From an uncultured Oscillibacter sp. (GTDB taxonomy: Bacteria; Bacillota_A; Clostridia; Oscillospirales; Oscillospiraceae): a DNA stretch of 14,105 nt. The position numbers and the translations under genes are program-made. Where the stretch lies: contig CABQCB010000026.1 in the NCBI GenBank assembly GCA_902462475.1, forward strand, positions 1 through 14,105. Reading direction: 5' to 3'. Below, piece after piece: positions 1 to 7,435 of the stretch (positions within the stretch are counted from its first letter, which is position 1; the number at the start of each line of letters is the position of its first letter). The notes under the pieces were generated by a model that saw nothing but the letters and a program-made list of their open reading frames with translations, was not told where the DNA came from and ran no database searches.

Positions 1-46
1 AGGTGCTCCGCCGCCTTTTTGTCACCGGACTGTCACCAAAATAAGG

Positions 47-105
47 TTGACAAATGTCTACCAATCTGATACGTTGGGTTCAGAAGAAAGGTAGACGTTT
101 GTATA
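47..105 (+). promoter_or_regulatory. Promoter and paired operators of the blaI/blaR-like operon
   Basis: A perfect -35 TTGACA lies at 47-52, with a weak -10 (TACGTT, 70-75) at 17-bp spacing. The -35 overlaps a dyad, GACA-AA-TGTC (49-58). A related site, TAGACGTTTGTATA (92-105), matches the reverse complement of 47-60 at 11 of 14 positions and sits between the promoter and the ribosome binding site. BlaI/MecI/CopY-family repressors bind dyads of the TACA-NN-TGTA type as dimers, so two such sites around the promoter of a BlaI gene suggest autorepression. The operator assignment is inference; the dyads and promoter hexamers are visible. Confidence 0.6.
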
Positions 106-124
106 CCATACAGGAGGTGACGAT

Positions 125-502
125 ATGACCATCAATCTCTCGGACAGCGAATGGAAGCTGATGAACCACCTCTGGGCCGAGTCCCCCCGCACCATCACGG
201 AACTGACGGCGGCGGTGCGGGAGGAGACGGGCTGGAGCAAGAACACCGTCATCACCATGCTCTCCCGGCTGGAGGCCAAGGGCGCCGTCCGCTACGAGGA
301 GGGTGGCCGGGCCAAGCGGTACTTCCCTGCTGTTGCCCGGGAGGACGCGGCCCTGGCGGAGACGGAGAGCTTCCTCTCCAAGGTCTACGGCGGGAGTCTT
401 GGACTGATGGTCAGCAGCCTGGTGGACAGCCGCTCACTGACGGAGGCGGACATTGCGGAGCTGACAGCCATTTTGGAGCGCGCGGGAGGTGAGCAGGCAT
501 GA
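125..502 (+). CDS. BlaI/MecI/CopY-family transcriptional repressor
   Basis: This 125-residue protein has the usual length and architecture of the BlaI/MecI family. An N-terminal winged helix (about residues 5-72) contains WKLMNHLW, a recognition-helix region WSKNTVITMLSRLEAKG and a wing YEEGGRAKRYFPA. A short helical C-terminal dimerisation region follows. Family members bind operator dyads as dimers and are inactivated by proteolytic cleavage triggered by a BlaR1/MecR1-type receptor. The start is fixed by a strong AGGAGGTGA site (112-120). The stop overlaps the start of the M56 protease gene as ATGA (499-502), so the two are translationally coupled. The Asn-Phe pair cleaved in staphylococcal BlaI/MecI is not visible; the corresponding stretch reads MVSSLVDS. 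Any cleavage would therefore use a different site. No beta-lactamase gene lies nearby, so the regulon is unknown. Confidence 0.92.
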   Translation: MTINLSDSEWKLMNHLWAESPRTITELTAAVREETGWSKNTVITMLSRLEAKGAVRYEEGGRAKRYFPAVAREDAALAETESFLSKVYGGSLGLMVSSLVDSRSLTEADIAELTAILERAGGEQA

Positions 503-3500
503 AAGAGATTTTGATCACATCCTCGGTTTTGATCCTGGTTCTGCTGGCGCTGCGGTGGGCGTTCCGCAGCCGCATTACCCGCCGGGCCCAGTACGCCCTG
601 TGGACGCTGGTGCTGGTGCGGCTGCTGGTGCCCTTTTCCCTGCCGGGGACGGACTTTTCCGTGCTGACGGCGGCGCAGCCCGTGGAGCGGCAGCTGGCCG
701 ACCGGGCGGAAGCCATCGGGGACCGGACGGTATTTACCTGGGAGCCCACCGAAACGGACACAACGCCGGTTCAATCCCCGGCGCAGGCGGAACCGGATGC
801 CCCTGCCGGCGACACTGGCACGGAGGCCCAGACGCCGGGCGCAGAGAGCTACGCCTACCCGGTCATCACGCAGCGGACGCTGACCCTGGGTGCCCTGCTG
901 CCGTATATCTGGTATGCCGGCATAGCGGTGACGGGGCTTTGGTTCCTTATCTGCAACCTGCGGTTCTTGCAAAAACTGCGTAAAGGAAGAATGCCTTACA
1001 CAGTGGATGGATGCAAATACCCCGTCTATCTGGTGGAGGAGGGGCTCCCCTCTCCCTGCCTCTTCGGCCTGGTATGCCCGGCCATCTATCTGACATCGGA
1101 GGCAGTTTCCTCACCGGAGCGGACGCGGCATGTGATCGCCCACGAGAGCGCCCACGCCCGCCATGGCGATCCCCTGTGGTCGCTGCTGCGGTGCGTGTGC
1201 CTGAGCATTTATTGGTTCGACCCGCTGGTGTGGATCGCGGCGGCGGTTTCCAAGACAGACTGCGAGCTGGCCTGCGACGAATCGGCCATGGCGTCCCTGG
1301 GCCAGGCGGAGCGCATCGCCTACGGCAGGACGCTGCTGGCCCTCATCCCTGTGCGCCGGGGGCCGGCCAATCCCCTGCTGACGGCCACCACCATGACGGC
1401 GGACAAGCGGCATCTGAAAGAGCGCATCGTGCGCATCGCAGAAAACCGGCAGACCCGTACCGCGGCCCTGTTTGCAGTCATCGCTCTGGCGGCGGCCGTG
1501 TGCGCCGTCACCTTCACCGGCGCGGCCTCTGAGAAAAACCGTCCCCTCACCGGCGACGAGCTGGCTTATTTCAATGAGGAGTTTTTCAACAACGACGCAG
1601 AGGGTATGCACATCCACAACCAGTTCTTGACTTCCCTCTATGAACGGCCGGAGGACATCGACCTCTTCGAGCTGTTCTACTGCGGCACCGGCATCTCCGA
1701 GGAAGTGAGCGATGGGGAGCTTTTGCTGGTGGGAAGCCTGGATGAAAACGGCGAAAAGATCTGCGATACAGACAGGCTGCCCGTGGCAGACATCGACACC
1801 GTGCTGCTGAAAAACACCGGGCTGACGCTGAATGAGACCAGCAAGATCGGTATGGAGTACTTCCAATACCTGCCGGAATACGAGACCTATTACCATAGCC
1901 ACGGGGACACCAACTACTTCCACAGTGTCCGCATCACCGCCGGAGAGCGTCAGGGCGATACCATCCGGCTGTACTACCCGGACAATTTCGCACGGTATCC
2001 GGACTACGACTGGCTGTGCGTGACGCTGGCGGTGCAGGAGGACGGAAGCCTTTGGTTCGTCTCCAACCTGCCCTCCGAAAAGCCCGCCATCGCCACCGTT
2101 TACCCGGAGGGCGATCCGGCGCTGACCATCTCGCTGGAGGACGCGGTGCCCTGCGTGCCGGTGCCGGTCAATGTGACGCGCCGGCAGGACGACTGCGCCG
2201 ACCGGGGCTATGGCATCGGCATTACCACACAAGGCGGCGAGGAATATAGATTCCGGCCCTACCGCTCCACGGACGGGAATGTGTATGCCGCCGTGATCTA
2301 TGACGAAGCCGCAGGCCGGGACGGCATGGCGGCGTGGGACGCGGGGTGCTTCTTTACCTATCCGGAGGGCAGCGACGTGGACCGTCTGACCATCGACAGC
2401 TTCTCCCTCTTCGGCTACACCGGCGTGGTGGTCTCCTATGAGGACTACGTTACCGGCAGTGCCGAGACCGGCGGGTATAAGGGTACCCACTACGACTACT
2501 ACGCCGTGTCCGATGACGGCACCATCACCTTCCTGTTCCGTGCCTACGGAACGGAAGCGCCCCAGGCCATGGACCTGAACGGCGACGGCACCGAGGAGCT
2601 GACCGCCGCCACCGGCGTCACTGCGCAGCTGCTTTTCCAGCGGGACGGAGCCATCTGTGAAGCGGACATCGCCGCGCTGCTGGAGACGGCCTGGCCGGAA
2701 GCGGAGCACCTGGAATTCAACTGGTGGGACTTCAGTCATCGGTGCCTGGAACTGTGGGGAAGTGTCCCCTTTACAGGGCATGAGGATGCCGATGCTACCG
2801 GCACTGCCTGGCGTCGGGTGTACTTTGACGGAGAGGATCTGCTGGTTTACAAGGACGGCACCACCTATACCGACCATGTGGCGGACGGTGTCGACGTACC
2901 GGACGAGGTGCTGAATGCCGCCCGGGACAAGGTGTACGCCTATATGGAGCAGTTCCAGGGCATGGCCTGGAACGAGGACTACACGGCCATCGACGCATCT
3001 CCGGAGTGGGACGACTGGCGCATCACCTCCCTGGAACTGGTGGACGAGGCCCCTGCCTATCCGGAGCTGGGGATCAAGGTCTATGGGATGGGTTTTGAGC
3101 TCCACACCCCCATTCCGGAGCGGGTCATGACCGCCGGCGGCACCTATATCGACGAGGACGGCTGGGTGGGCGGCATGTATGTGGAGTCCCCCTACCTGGT
3201 GTTCCACACCATGACCAACAGCGGCCCCACTTTGCTGGAAAACGACATTCCCTCGGATGTGGGAAACACCAGTGACAGCCCCGTATTTGCCGCCTGCCTC
3301 GCGCAGACGGCCCTGGAAAACGGCCTGCTGACGCCCTCTCAGATCCGGGACGTGGATCTATATTATCTCTTCTACAACAATCAGACCCGATTTCTCAACC
3401 TGATGGGCACCTATGATGCCCAGGAGCAGGACCACGCTATGCAGGTGCTGGTGGCCTGCGCCGCCGCCATGGCGGGACAGGAGGACGGAGATCTGCTGGA

Positions 3501-4092
3501 ACGAGGCTTGCAGAATCTGGCGTGGAACTCCACTGCTCTGACGGCGGAGGGCCGAGGGGCCTACGAGCGGCTTTTGAGCGAGGTGGAGCGGCGCGCCGCA
3601 GTGGATGCGGCGGCGGCACAGGCTGCCGTTCAGAGCGACTACTCCCCCGCCGACGTGGCCTTTTTCGGCCAGACGCTGACCCTGGACCAGGACCCCATGA
3701 CCTATGACGAGCGGCTTGCCTGGTGCCAGGGCGGCTGGCAGGAGACGGAGGAATCCGTTGCCTTCCGGCCGGAGGCGTACACCGAGGGAAACGGATGCAT
3801 CGCCTACTGGGGCAATATGGTGGGCGTCTCCCCCATGGGGCAGGCGTACAAGCAGATGTTCCTGCGCTTTGCCGACGGCACGGAGGCCTCCCTCCCCCTG
3901 CCCCAGGCCCAGGAGGCGGCGACTGCACCGCCGGACACCATGCTCTTTTTGGAGGATACCCTGGTTTATATCGTCTCCTTTGAGGATCAGCTTCTCTCTC
4001 AGGACGGCCAGACGCTGCTGCATCTGGCGGGAAACTACCGCTACACCGTGAATCTGACCGACAAGATCGTTTCGCTGGTGGTCGTCCAGTAA
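499..4092 (+). CDS. BlaR1-like M56 membrane metalloprotease with giant extracellular domain
   Basis: This 1197-residue protein is about twice the length of staphylococcal BlaR1/MecR1. Membrane segments are visible near residues 3-20, 30-48, 133-152 and 321-341. A Pro/Thr-rich loop (about 82-125) lies between the second and third. The zinc protease motif HESAH (215-219) and the downstream ELACDE (256-261) mark the M56 gluzincin domain, which would act on the cytoplasmic side to inactivate the adjacent BlaI-like repressor. After the last membrane segment about 855 residues follow outside the cell. They are acidic, aromatic-rich and lysine-poor, with a DLNGDGTEEL motif (692-701) resembling an EF-hand/VCBS calcium loop. 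Checking every lysine after residue 342 finds no SxxK, so the penicillin-acylated serine motif of BlaR1 is absent and the ligand is unlikely to be a covalently bound beta-lactam. It starts within ATGA at the end of the repressor gene, behind a GGGAGGTGA site. Confidence 0.88.
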   Translation: MKEILITSSVLILVLLALRWAFRSRITRRAQYALWTLVLVRLLVPFSLPGTDFSVLTAAQPVERQLADRAEAIGDRTVFTWEPTETDTTPVQSPAQAEPDAPAGDTGTEAQTPGAESYAYPVITQRTLTLGALLPYIWYAGIAVTGLWFLICNLRFLQKLRKGRMPYTVDGCKYPVYLVEEGLPSPCLFGLVCPAIYLTSEAVSSPERTRHVIAHESAHARHGDPLWSLLRCVCLSIYWFDPLVWIAAAVSKTDCELACDESAMASLGQAERIAYGRTLLALIPVRRGPANPLLTATTMTADKRHLKERIVRIAENRQTRTAALFAVIALAAAVCAVTFTGAASEKNRPLTGDELAYFNEEFFNNDAEGMHIHNQFLTSLYERPEDIDLFELFYCGTGISEEVSDGELLLVGSLDENGEKICDTDRLPVADIDTVLLKNTGLTLNETSKIGMEYFQYLPEYETYYHSHGDTNYFHSVRITAGERQGDTIRLYYPDNFARYPDYDWLCVTLAVQEDGSLWFVSNLPSEKPAIATVYPEGDPALTISLEDAVPCVPVPVNVTRRQDDCADRGYGIGITTQGGEEYRFRPYRSTDGNVYAAVIYDEAAGRDGMAAWDAGCFFTYPEGSDVDRLTIDSFSLFGYTGVVVSYEDYVTGSAETGGYKGTHYDYYAVSDDGTITFLFRAYGTEAPQAMDLNGDGTEELTAATGVTAQLLFQRDGAICEADIAALLETAWPEAEHLEFNWWDFSHRCLELWGSVPFTGHEDADATGTAWRRVYFDGEDLLVYKDGTTYTDHVADGVDVPDEVLNAARDKVYAYMEQFQGMAWNEDYTAIDASPEWDDWRITSLELVDEAPAYPELGIKVYGMGFELHTPIPERVMTAGGTYIDEDGWVGGMYVESPYLVFHTMTNSGPTLLENDIPSDVGNTSDSPVFAACLAQTALENGLLTPSQIRDVDLYYLFYNNQTRFLNLMGTYDAQEQDHAMQVLVACAAAMAGQEDGDLLERGLQNLAWNSTALTAEGRGAYERLLSEVERRAAVDAAAAQAAVQSDYSPADVAFFGQTLTLDQDPMTYDERLAWCQGGWQETEESVAFRPEAYTEGNGCIAYWGNMVGVSPMGQAYKQMFLRFADGTEASLPLPQAQEAATAPPDTMLFLEDTLVYIVSFEDQLLSQDGQTLLHLAGNYRYTVNLTDKIVSLVVVQ

Positions 4093-4100
4093 AGAATGAG

Positions 4101-4140
4101 AAAACACCCCGGAGCACGCAGCGCTCCAGGGTGTTTTTTT
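4101..4140. terminator. Bidirectional rho-independent terminator
   Basis: The stem pairs AAAACACCC with GGGTGTTTT and GGAGC with GCTCC around a small loop. A run of seven T follows on the plus strand, and an A-rich start gives a U tract in the other direction. It sits between the convergent M56 protease and DHHW genes and overlaps the DHHW stop codon (4139-4141), so it can serve both. Confidence 0.88.
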
Positions 4141-5260
4141 ATTGGCCGATAAAGACCAGACTCTTTTCCGTGATGAAATTAGGGATGCTGAAGAGCACGC
4201 AGATCTGGTCGATGTCATTTTCCGCGGCGTACTGGGCCGGGGGCATGCGGTAATACCGGGTATCGATCAGGTGCACCTCCTCAAAGCTCTGGGCCAGGAA
4301 CGGCGCCAGGGAGTCTGAGTAGGAGTCCCGGATCAAAAGCAGCTTGCCCTTCTCTGCCGCGGCCTCGTTGCGGATGACGCAAAGGGGCTGATTGCCGCCT
4401 AAGAACGCGGAGTACTTGTCCTTCTTTTCAAGATAGCTCCGGTCGTACAGGGTGCTAGCTTGCGGCTCGCCGGTGCGCCAGGAGGTGATGGAAAGGCCCT
4501 CGTCCTGCACCCAGAACTCCATGGTGTCCGGCGTGAGCCAGTGGATGCCGGACTGGGAATAAAGCGTTCCGTTGAAGTCCGTGCTGGCCGTCTCCGGCGT
4601 GAAGGCGGACATGGGCAGCGTGTCCTCTCCCCTGCCCAGAGCCTCCATCACGGCGGCATAGCCATAGTAGGCACCCAGGCTGGTCCAGTGGTGGTCTGTG
4701 CGGTAGAAGATATCCTCGTCCGCGTGGGCGCGGAGGGCGCCGTCAAAGTCCACCATGGGAAGCCCCAGGGCCTCCGCCTGCTGCAAAAAGGCGGACTGGT
4801 CCCAGCTGGGGGCTCCCGCGGGCAGGTCGTCCTTCCAGATCTCCGCCGCCGACGGGATGAGTCCCAGGTACACAGGCACATCCGCATTTTCCGCCAGCCG
4901 CTGCACATAGGAAAGGTTCTTTGTATCCAGGTCCTCCTCCGGGTCCTCCACCTGGGCGATGAGGCGGTCGCCGCAAAGGTACACCCCGTTGAACTCGGAC
5001 TTGCCGATCAGCTGCTCCGCCCGGGCCTTGAGACCCGTCCACTGGTCCCGCAGGGGGAACTGGTCGGCAAAGTACTCCTCCACGGCGCTGGTGAAGCTGC
5101 CGTCCTTGAGGGACTGCCAGGAAAACTCCGGCCACTGGCTCAGCGTCCGGTTCTCCACCTCGGAGCGCTCCCGGTCCGGCAGGACCAGGGACCACACCAG
5201 CATGCCGCCTAAGAACAGGCAGAAGAGGGCCGTCAGAAAACGGCTGTATGCTTTTGTCAT
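4139..5260 (-). CDS. DHHW family protein (AlgJ/AlgX-like surface O-acylation partner)
   Basis: This 373-residue protein has one N-terminal membrane anchor (about residues 8-27, LTALFCLFLGGMLVWSLVL). The ENRTLSQWPEFS segment that follows is typical of DHHW proteins. The name-giving motif D189-H190-H191-W192 lies in RTDHHWTSLGAYYGY, and a C-terminal block IRDSYSDS (310-317) supplies a likely SGNH-type Asp/Ser pair. These proteins resemble AlgJ/AlgX, which together with an MBOAT transporter-acyltransferase attach acetyl groups to extracellular polysaccharides. The catalytic part would face outside. The gene lies 15 nt after the MBOAT gene with its own GAGGAGGGAA site (about 5266-5275), so the two form an operon. 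The substrate is not shown by the sequence; a wall or capsule glycan is likely. Confidence 0.88.
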   Translation of the reverse strand: MTKAYSRFLTALFCLFLGGMLVWSLVLPDRERSEVENRTLSQWPEFSWQSLKDGSFTSAVEEYFADQFPLRDQWTGLKARAEQLIGKSEFNGVYLCGDRLIAQVEDPEEDLDTKNLSYVQRLAENADVPVYLGLIPSAAEIWKDDLPAGAPSWDQSAFLQQAEALGLPMVDFDGALRAHADEDIFYRTDHHWTSLGAYYGYAAVMEALGRGEDTLPMSAFTPETASTDFNGTLYSQSGIHWLTPDTMEFWVQDEGLSITSWRTGEPQASTLYDRSYLEKKDKYSAFLGGNQPLCVIRNEAAAEKGKLLLIRDSYSDSLAPFLAQSFEEVHLIDTRYYRMPPAQYAAENDIDQICVLFSIPNFITEKSLVFIGQ

Positions 5261-5275
5261 TACAGTTCCCTCCTC

Positions 5276-6670
5276 TCAGAACCGGAAATACAAAAAGGGA
5301 TTGTAGCTGCCGTCCACCAGATAGGCTGTGCACACCAGCAAAGATGCCAGCATCAGAACCGGCGTCACGACCCGCTCCGCCTGTTTGGGAAGCCGCGCAA
5401 AAAGCCTCCGGCCCAGCGTGGTGGAGGCCAGGACCAGTACCAGGAACGTCACGGCGTAGGTGCGCAGCGTATAGCCGTCGGTGCTGCTCCAAAGGGGCGC
5501 GCTGCCGAAGCAGGCGGAAAGATACCGTCCGCACACGCCCAGGTCGTCCATGGCGAAAATGCCCCAGCCCACGAATACCACCACCAGAGTGTAGGCGTGC
5601 TTGATGAGGGCGGGGGTGTGGGTCAGCACGCCGCGCAGCACATACTTCTCCAGAATGAGCCAGGCGGCAAAGTACAATCCCCAGAGCACGAAGTTCCAGC
5701 TGGCGCCGTGCCAGAAGCCGGTGCACAGCCACACGATCAGGATGTTGCGCAGGGTCTTGGCGGTGCCGCCCCGGTTGCCGCCCAGGGGGATATACAGATA
5801 CTCCCGGAACCAGCCGGTCAGAGACATGTGCCAGCGGCGCCAGAACTCCGTGACGGAGGCGGCCAGGTACGGATAGTCAAAGTTCTCGTTGAACCGGAAG
5901 CCGAAGATGCGGCCCAGACCGATGGCCATGTCCGAGTAGCCGGAAAAGTCGAAGTAGATTTGGAAGCCATAGGCCAGAAGGCCCATCCAGCCGCCTGCCA
6001 CGGTCAGTGTGCCGTCCATGCCGGCGGCCAGCTGGGCGTCCCAGAGCTTGCCTACCGCGTTGGCCAGCAGTACCTTTTTGGCAAGGCCCACGCAAAAGCG
6101 CCGGCAGCCCAGGGCGAAGTCCTCGCTGGTGTTGATGCGGTGGTCCAGCTCTTTGGCCACCGTCTTATACTGAACGATAGGGCCGGCGATCAGCTGGGGG
6201 AACATGGTCACGAACGTGCCGAACTTTATGATGCTGCGCTGTACCGGCGCGTCCTGCCGGTAGACATCGATGGTATAGCTCATGGTCTGGAACGTGAAAA
6301 AGGAGATGCCGATGGGCAGCGGGATCCCCAGCTGGGGCACGCTGATGCCGGGGATCAAGGAGAGATTGGCCGCCAGGAAGTCCCAGTACTTGAAAAAGCC
6401 AAGCAGCAGCAGGTTGAACACCACGGACTGTCCCACGAACCACCGGGCTTTCCGGTCATCGTGGCGGTATTTTTCCACCAGCAGGCCGTGGGTGTAGTCG
6501 ATGAGGATGGAGACGAACATGATGACGATGTACACCGGCTCGCCCCAGCCGTAGAAAAACAGGCTCACCACCAGCAGCACCAGGTTCCGCCACGCCAGCG
6601 GGACCGTAAAGTAGAGCAGCAGCGTGATGGGCAGATAGGCAAATAAAAAGGTCAGACTGCTGAATACCAA
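5276..6670 (-). CDS. MBOAT family membrane-bound O-acyltransferase (AlgI/DltB-like)
   Basis: This polytopic membrane protein of about 464 residues carries the MBOAT signature. One conserved His lies in TEFWRRWHMSLTGWFREYLY (His281 when counted from the chosen start). The presumed catalytic His lies in CTGFWHGASWN (His321). The opening LVFSSLTFLFAYLP is typical of AlgI-like proteins, which usually begin MVFSS. I therefore choose the TTG at 6670, which has GGGAGGA 7 nt upstream. An in-frame ATG at 6688 lies inside or before that ribosome site and has no Shine-Dalgarno of its own. The enzyme would pass acyl groups across the membrane to the DHHW partner encoded 15 nt downstream. Alginate synthesis itself is unlikely, since no other alginate genes are visible. 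Confidence 0.92.
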   Translation of the reverse strand: MVFSSLTFLFAYLPITLLLYFTVPLAWRNLVLLVVSLFFYGWGEPVYIVIMFVSILIDYTHGLLVEKYRHDDRKARWFVGQSVVFNLLLLGFFKYWDFLAANLSLIPGISVPQLGIPLPIGISFFTFQTMSYTIDVYRQDAPVQRSIIKFGTFVTMFPQLIAGPIVQYKTVAKELDHRINTSEDFALGCRRFCVGLAKKVLLANAVGKLWDAQLAAGMDGTLTVAGGWMGLLAYGFQIYFDFSGYSDMAIGLGRIFGFRFNENFDYPYLAASVTEFWRRWHMSLTGWFREYLYIPLGGNRGGTAKTLRNILIVWLCTGFWHGASWNFVLWGLYFAAWLILEKYVLRGVLTHTPALIKHAYTLVVVFVGWGIFAMDDLGVCGRYLSACFGSAPLWSSTDGYTLRTYAVTFLVLVLASTTLGRRLFARLPKQAERVVTPVLMLASLLVCTAYLVDGSYNPFLYFRF

Positions 6671-6691
6671 GTGATTTCCTCCCACCATACA

Positions 6692-6723
6692 GGAACAACG
6701 GCCGGAGCTCCGGCCGTTGTTCC
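6692..6723. repeat. Perfect 16-bp inverted repeat between DUF4358 and MBOAT genes
   Basis: Positions 6692-6707 are the exact reverse complement of 6708-6723, with arms reading GGAACAACGGCCGGAG. In the minus-strand transcript this forms a very stable hairpin about 20 nt after the DUF4358 stop and about 20 nt before the MBOAT start. Only a broken U run (GUUGUUCC) closes it, so it is not a textbook terminator. It could be a partial terminator, an mRNA-processing or stability element that sets different expression of the two genes, or a protein-binding dyad. Confidence 0.7.
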
Positions 6724-6742
6724 GCTTCGTTTGCAGGTTTCC

Positions 6743-7252
6743 TTACGCAAAGAGCGCGTTGAACGCGTCCTCGATCTCGGTCTGGTGCTCGGCGGAGGCG
6801 ATCATGGCAACATAGGTGCCGTTCTGGATCACCTTAGCCTTGCCCCAGGCTTCCATGGACTCCGGGTACCAGGCGCCGCCCTCGGCCTGGGCGTCGGCCC
6901 GGGACTGGAGGATCTCGGCGGCGGATGCCGCGTCATCCTCGCTCTTGCACTGGGCGAACACCACCTCGTTGACCACGGAGCTCATCATGGGCGCCTTGAC
7001 GATCAGCTGTTCGGTGGCCACATCCGCAAGACCGGGATAGTAGGATTCCAGCAGCTCGCCCTCCACGGAGGACATCAGAAGGTCGCCCTCCTGGCTGGTC
7101 TGGGGATCCTCAGACCAGTGGTATTCTTCGGCAAGCTCATTATAAAAGGCGGAAAGATCCACCTGGGCAGAGCCCTCCTCCTTGGAGCCGCAGCCGGCCA
7201 GCAAACCGGTGAGCATGCAGGCCGCCAGGGCCATTACGAACCATTTTTTCAT
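6743..7252 (-). CDS. DUF4358 family lipoprotein
   Basis: This 169-residue predicted lipoprotein has a charged start (MKKW), a hydrophobic segment and a lipobox LLAG-C21. Lipidation on Cys21 would leave a mature domain of about 149 residues on the outer face of the membrane. The body, with LSAFYNELAEEYHW, SSVEGELLESYYPGL and a central EQLIVKAPMMSSVVNEVVFAQCK, fits the DUF4358 pattern, a family of unknown function common in Clostridia. The start is supported by AAAGGAGA 7 nt upstream. It lies upstream of the MBOAT and DHHW genes on the same strand, so a supporting role in the same surface-modification system is a reasonable inference. A strong hairpin separates it from the MBOAT gene. Confidence 0.85.
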   Translation of the reverse strand: MKKWFVMALAACMLTGLLAGCGSKEEGSAQVDLSAFYNELAEEYHWSEDPQTSQEGDLLMSSVEGELLESYYPGLADVATEQLIVKAPMMSSVVNEVVFAQCKSEDDAASAAEILQSRADAQAEGGAWYPESMEAWGKAKVIQNGTYVAMIASAEHQTEIEDAFNALFA

Positions 7253-7284
7253 TTGTTGTCTCCTTTGATGTTTTTGATTTTATC

Positions 7285-7310
7285 ATTGACGCTTTATTGA
7301 CGTGCTGACA
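7285..7310. promoter_or_regulatory. Direct repeats upstream of the DUF4358 gene, possible regulator site
   Basis: ATTGACG occurs at 7285-7291 and again at 7296-7302, an 11-bp period, followed by CTGACA at 7305-7310. Tandem half-sites spaced one helical turn apart are typical of OmpR/PhoB-type response-regulator sites. The repeats lie 33-58 bp upstream of the lipoprotein start, in the divergent intergenic region. No good -10/-35 pair was found on the minus strand here, so a binding role is only a suggestion. Confidence 0.3.
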
Positions 7311-7361
7311 TGAGAAAAAGTTCCAGCTTTTTTTCCTTTACCAGAATTATCCCTCTGCTCC

Positions 7362-7390
7362 TTGCATTTATACAGGAAAGGCGCTATGAT
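7362..7390 (+). promoter_or_regulatory. Sigma-A promoter of the threonine aldolase gene
   Basis: TTGCAT (7362-7367) and TATGAT (7385-7390) are separated by exactly 17 bp. The predicted transcript start near 7397 leaves a leader of about 40 nt before the ATG at 7436. The leader is too short for a T-box or typical riboswitch. Confidence 0.72.
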
Positions 7391-7435
7391 TTCAATAGGA
7401 ATTTTTAAACACCAAAAAGAAAGTAGGTTTTTGAC

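Noticed and set aside
61..77. CCAA-N9-TTGG inverted repeat in the blaI-like promoter
   Set aside because: Short half-sites with a long spacer and no relation to BlaI-type operators.
1111..3207. A 698-codon open frame on the minus strand
   Set aside because: It lies wholly opposite the M56 protease gene, shows no recognisable domain, and arises from high-GC third-codon bias that removes stops on the opposite strand.
5597..6646. A 349-codon plus-strand open frame
   Set aside because: It is the shadow of the MBOAT gene; the product is His/Gln/Gly-rich without structure, and no ribosome site supports it.
7428..7434. TGTCAAA on the minus strand, resembling a Spo0A core
   Set aside because: A 7-bp match in AT-rich DNA abutting the aldolase start codon, with no sporulation context; chance is likely.
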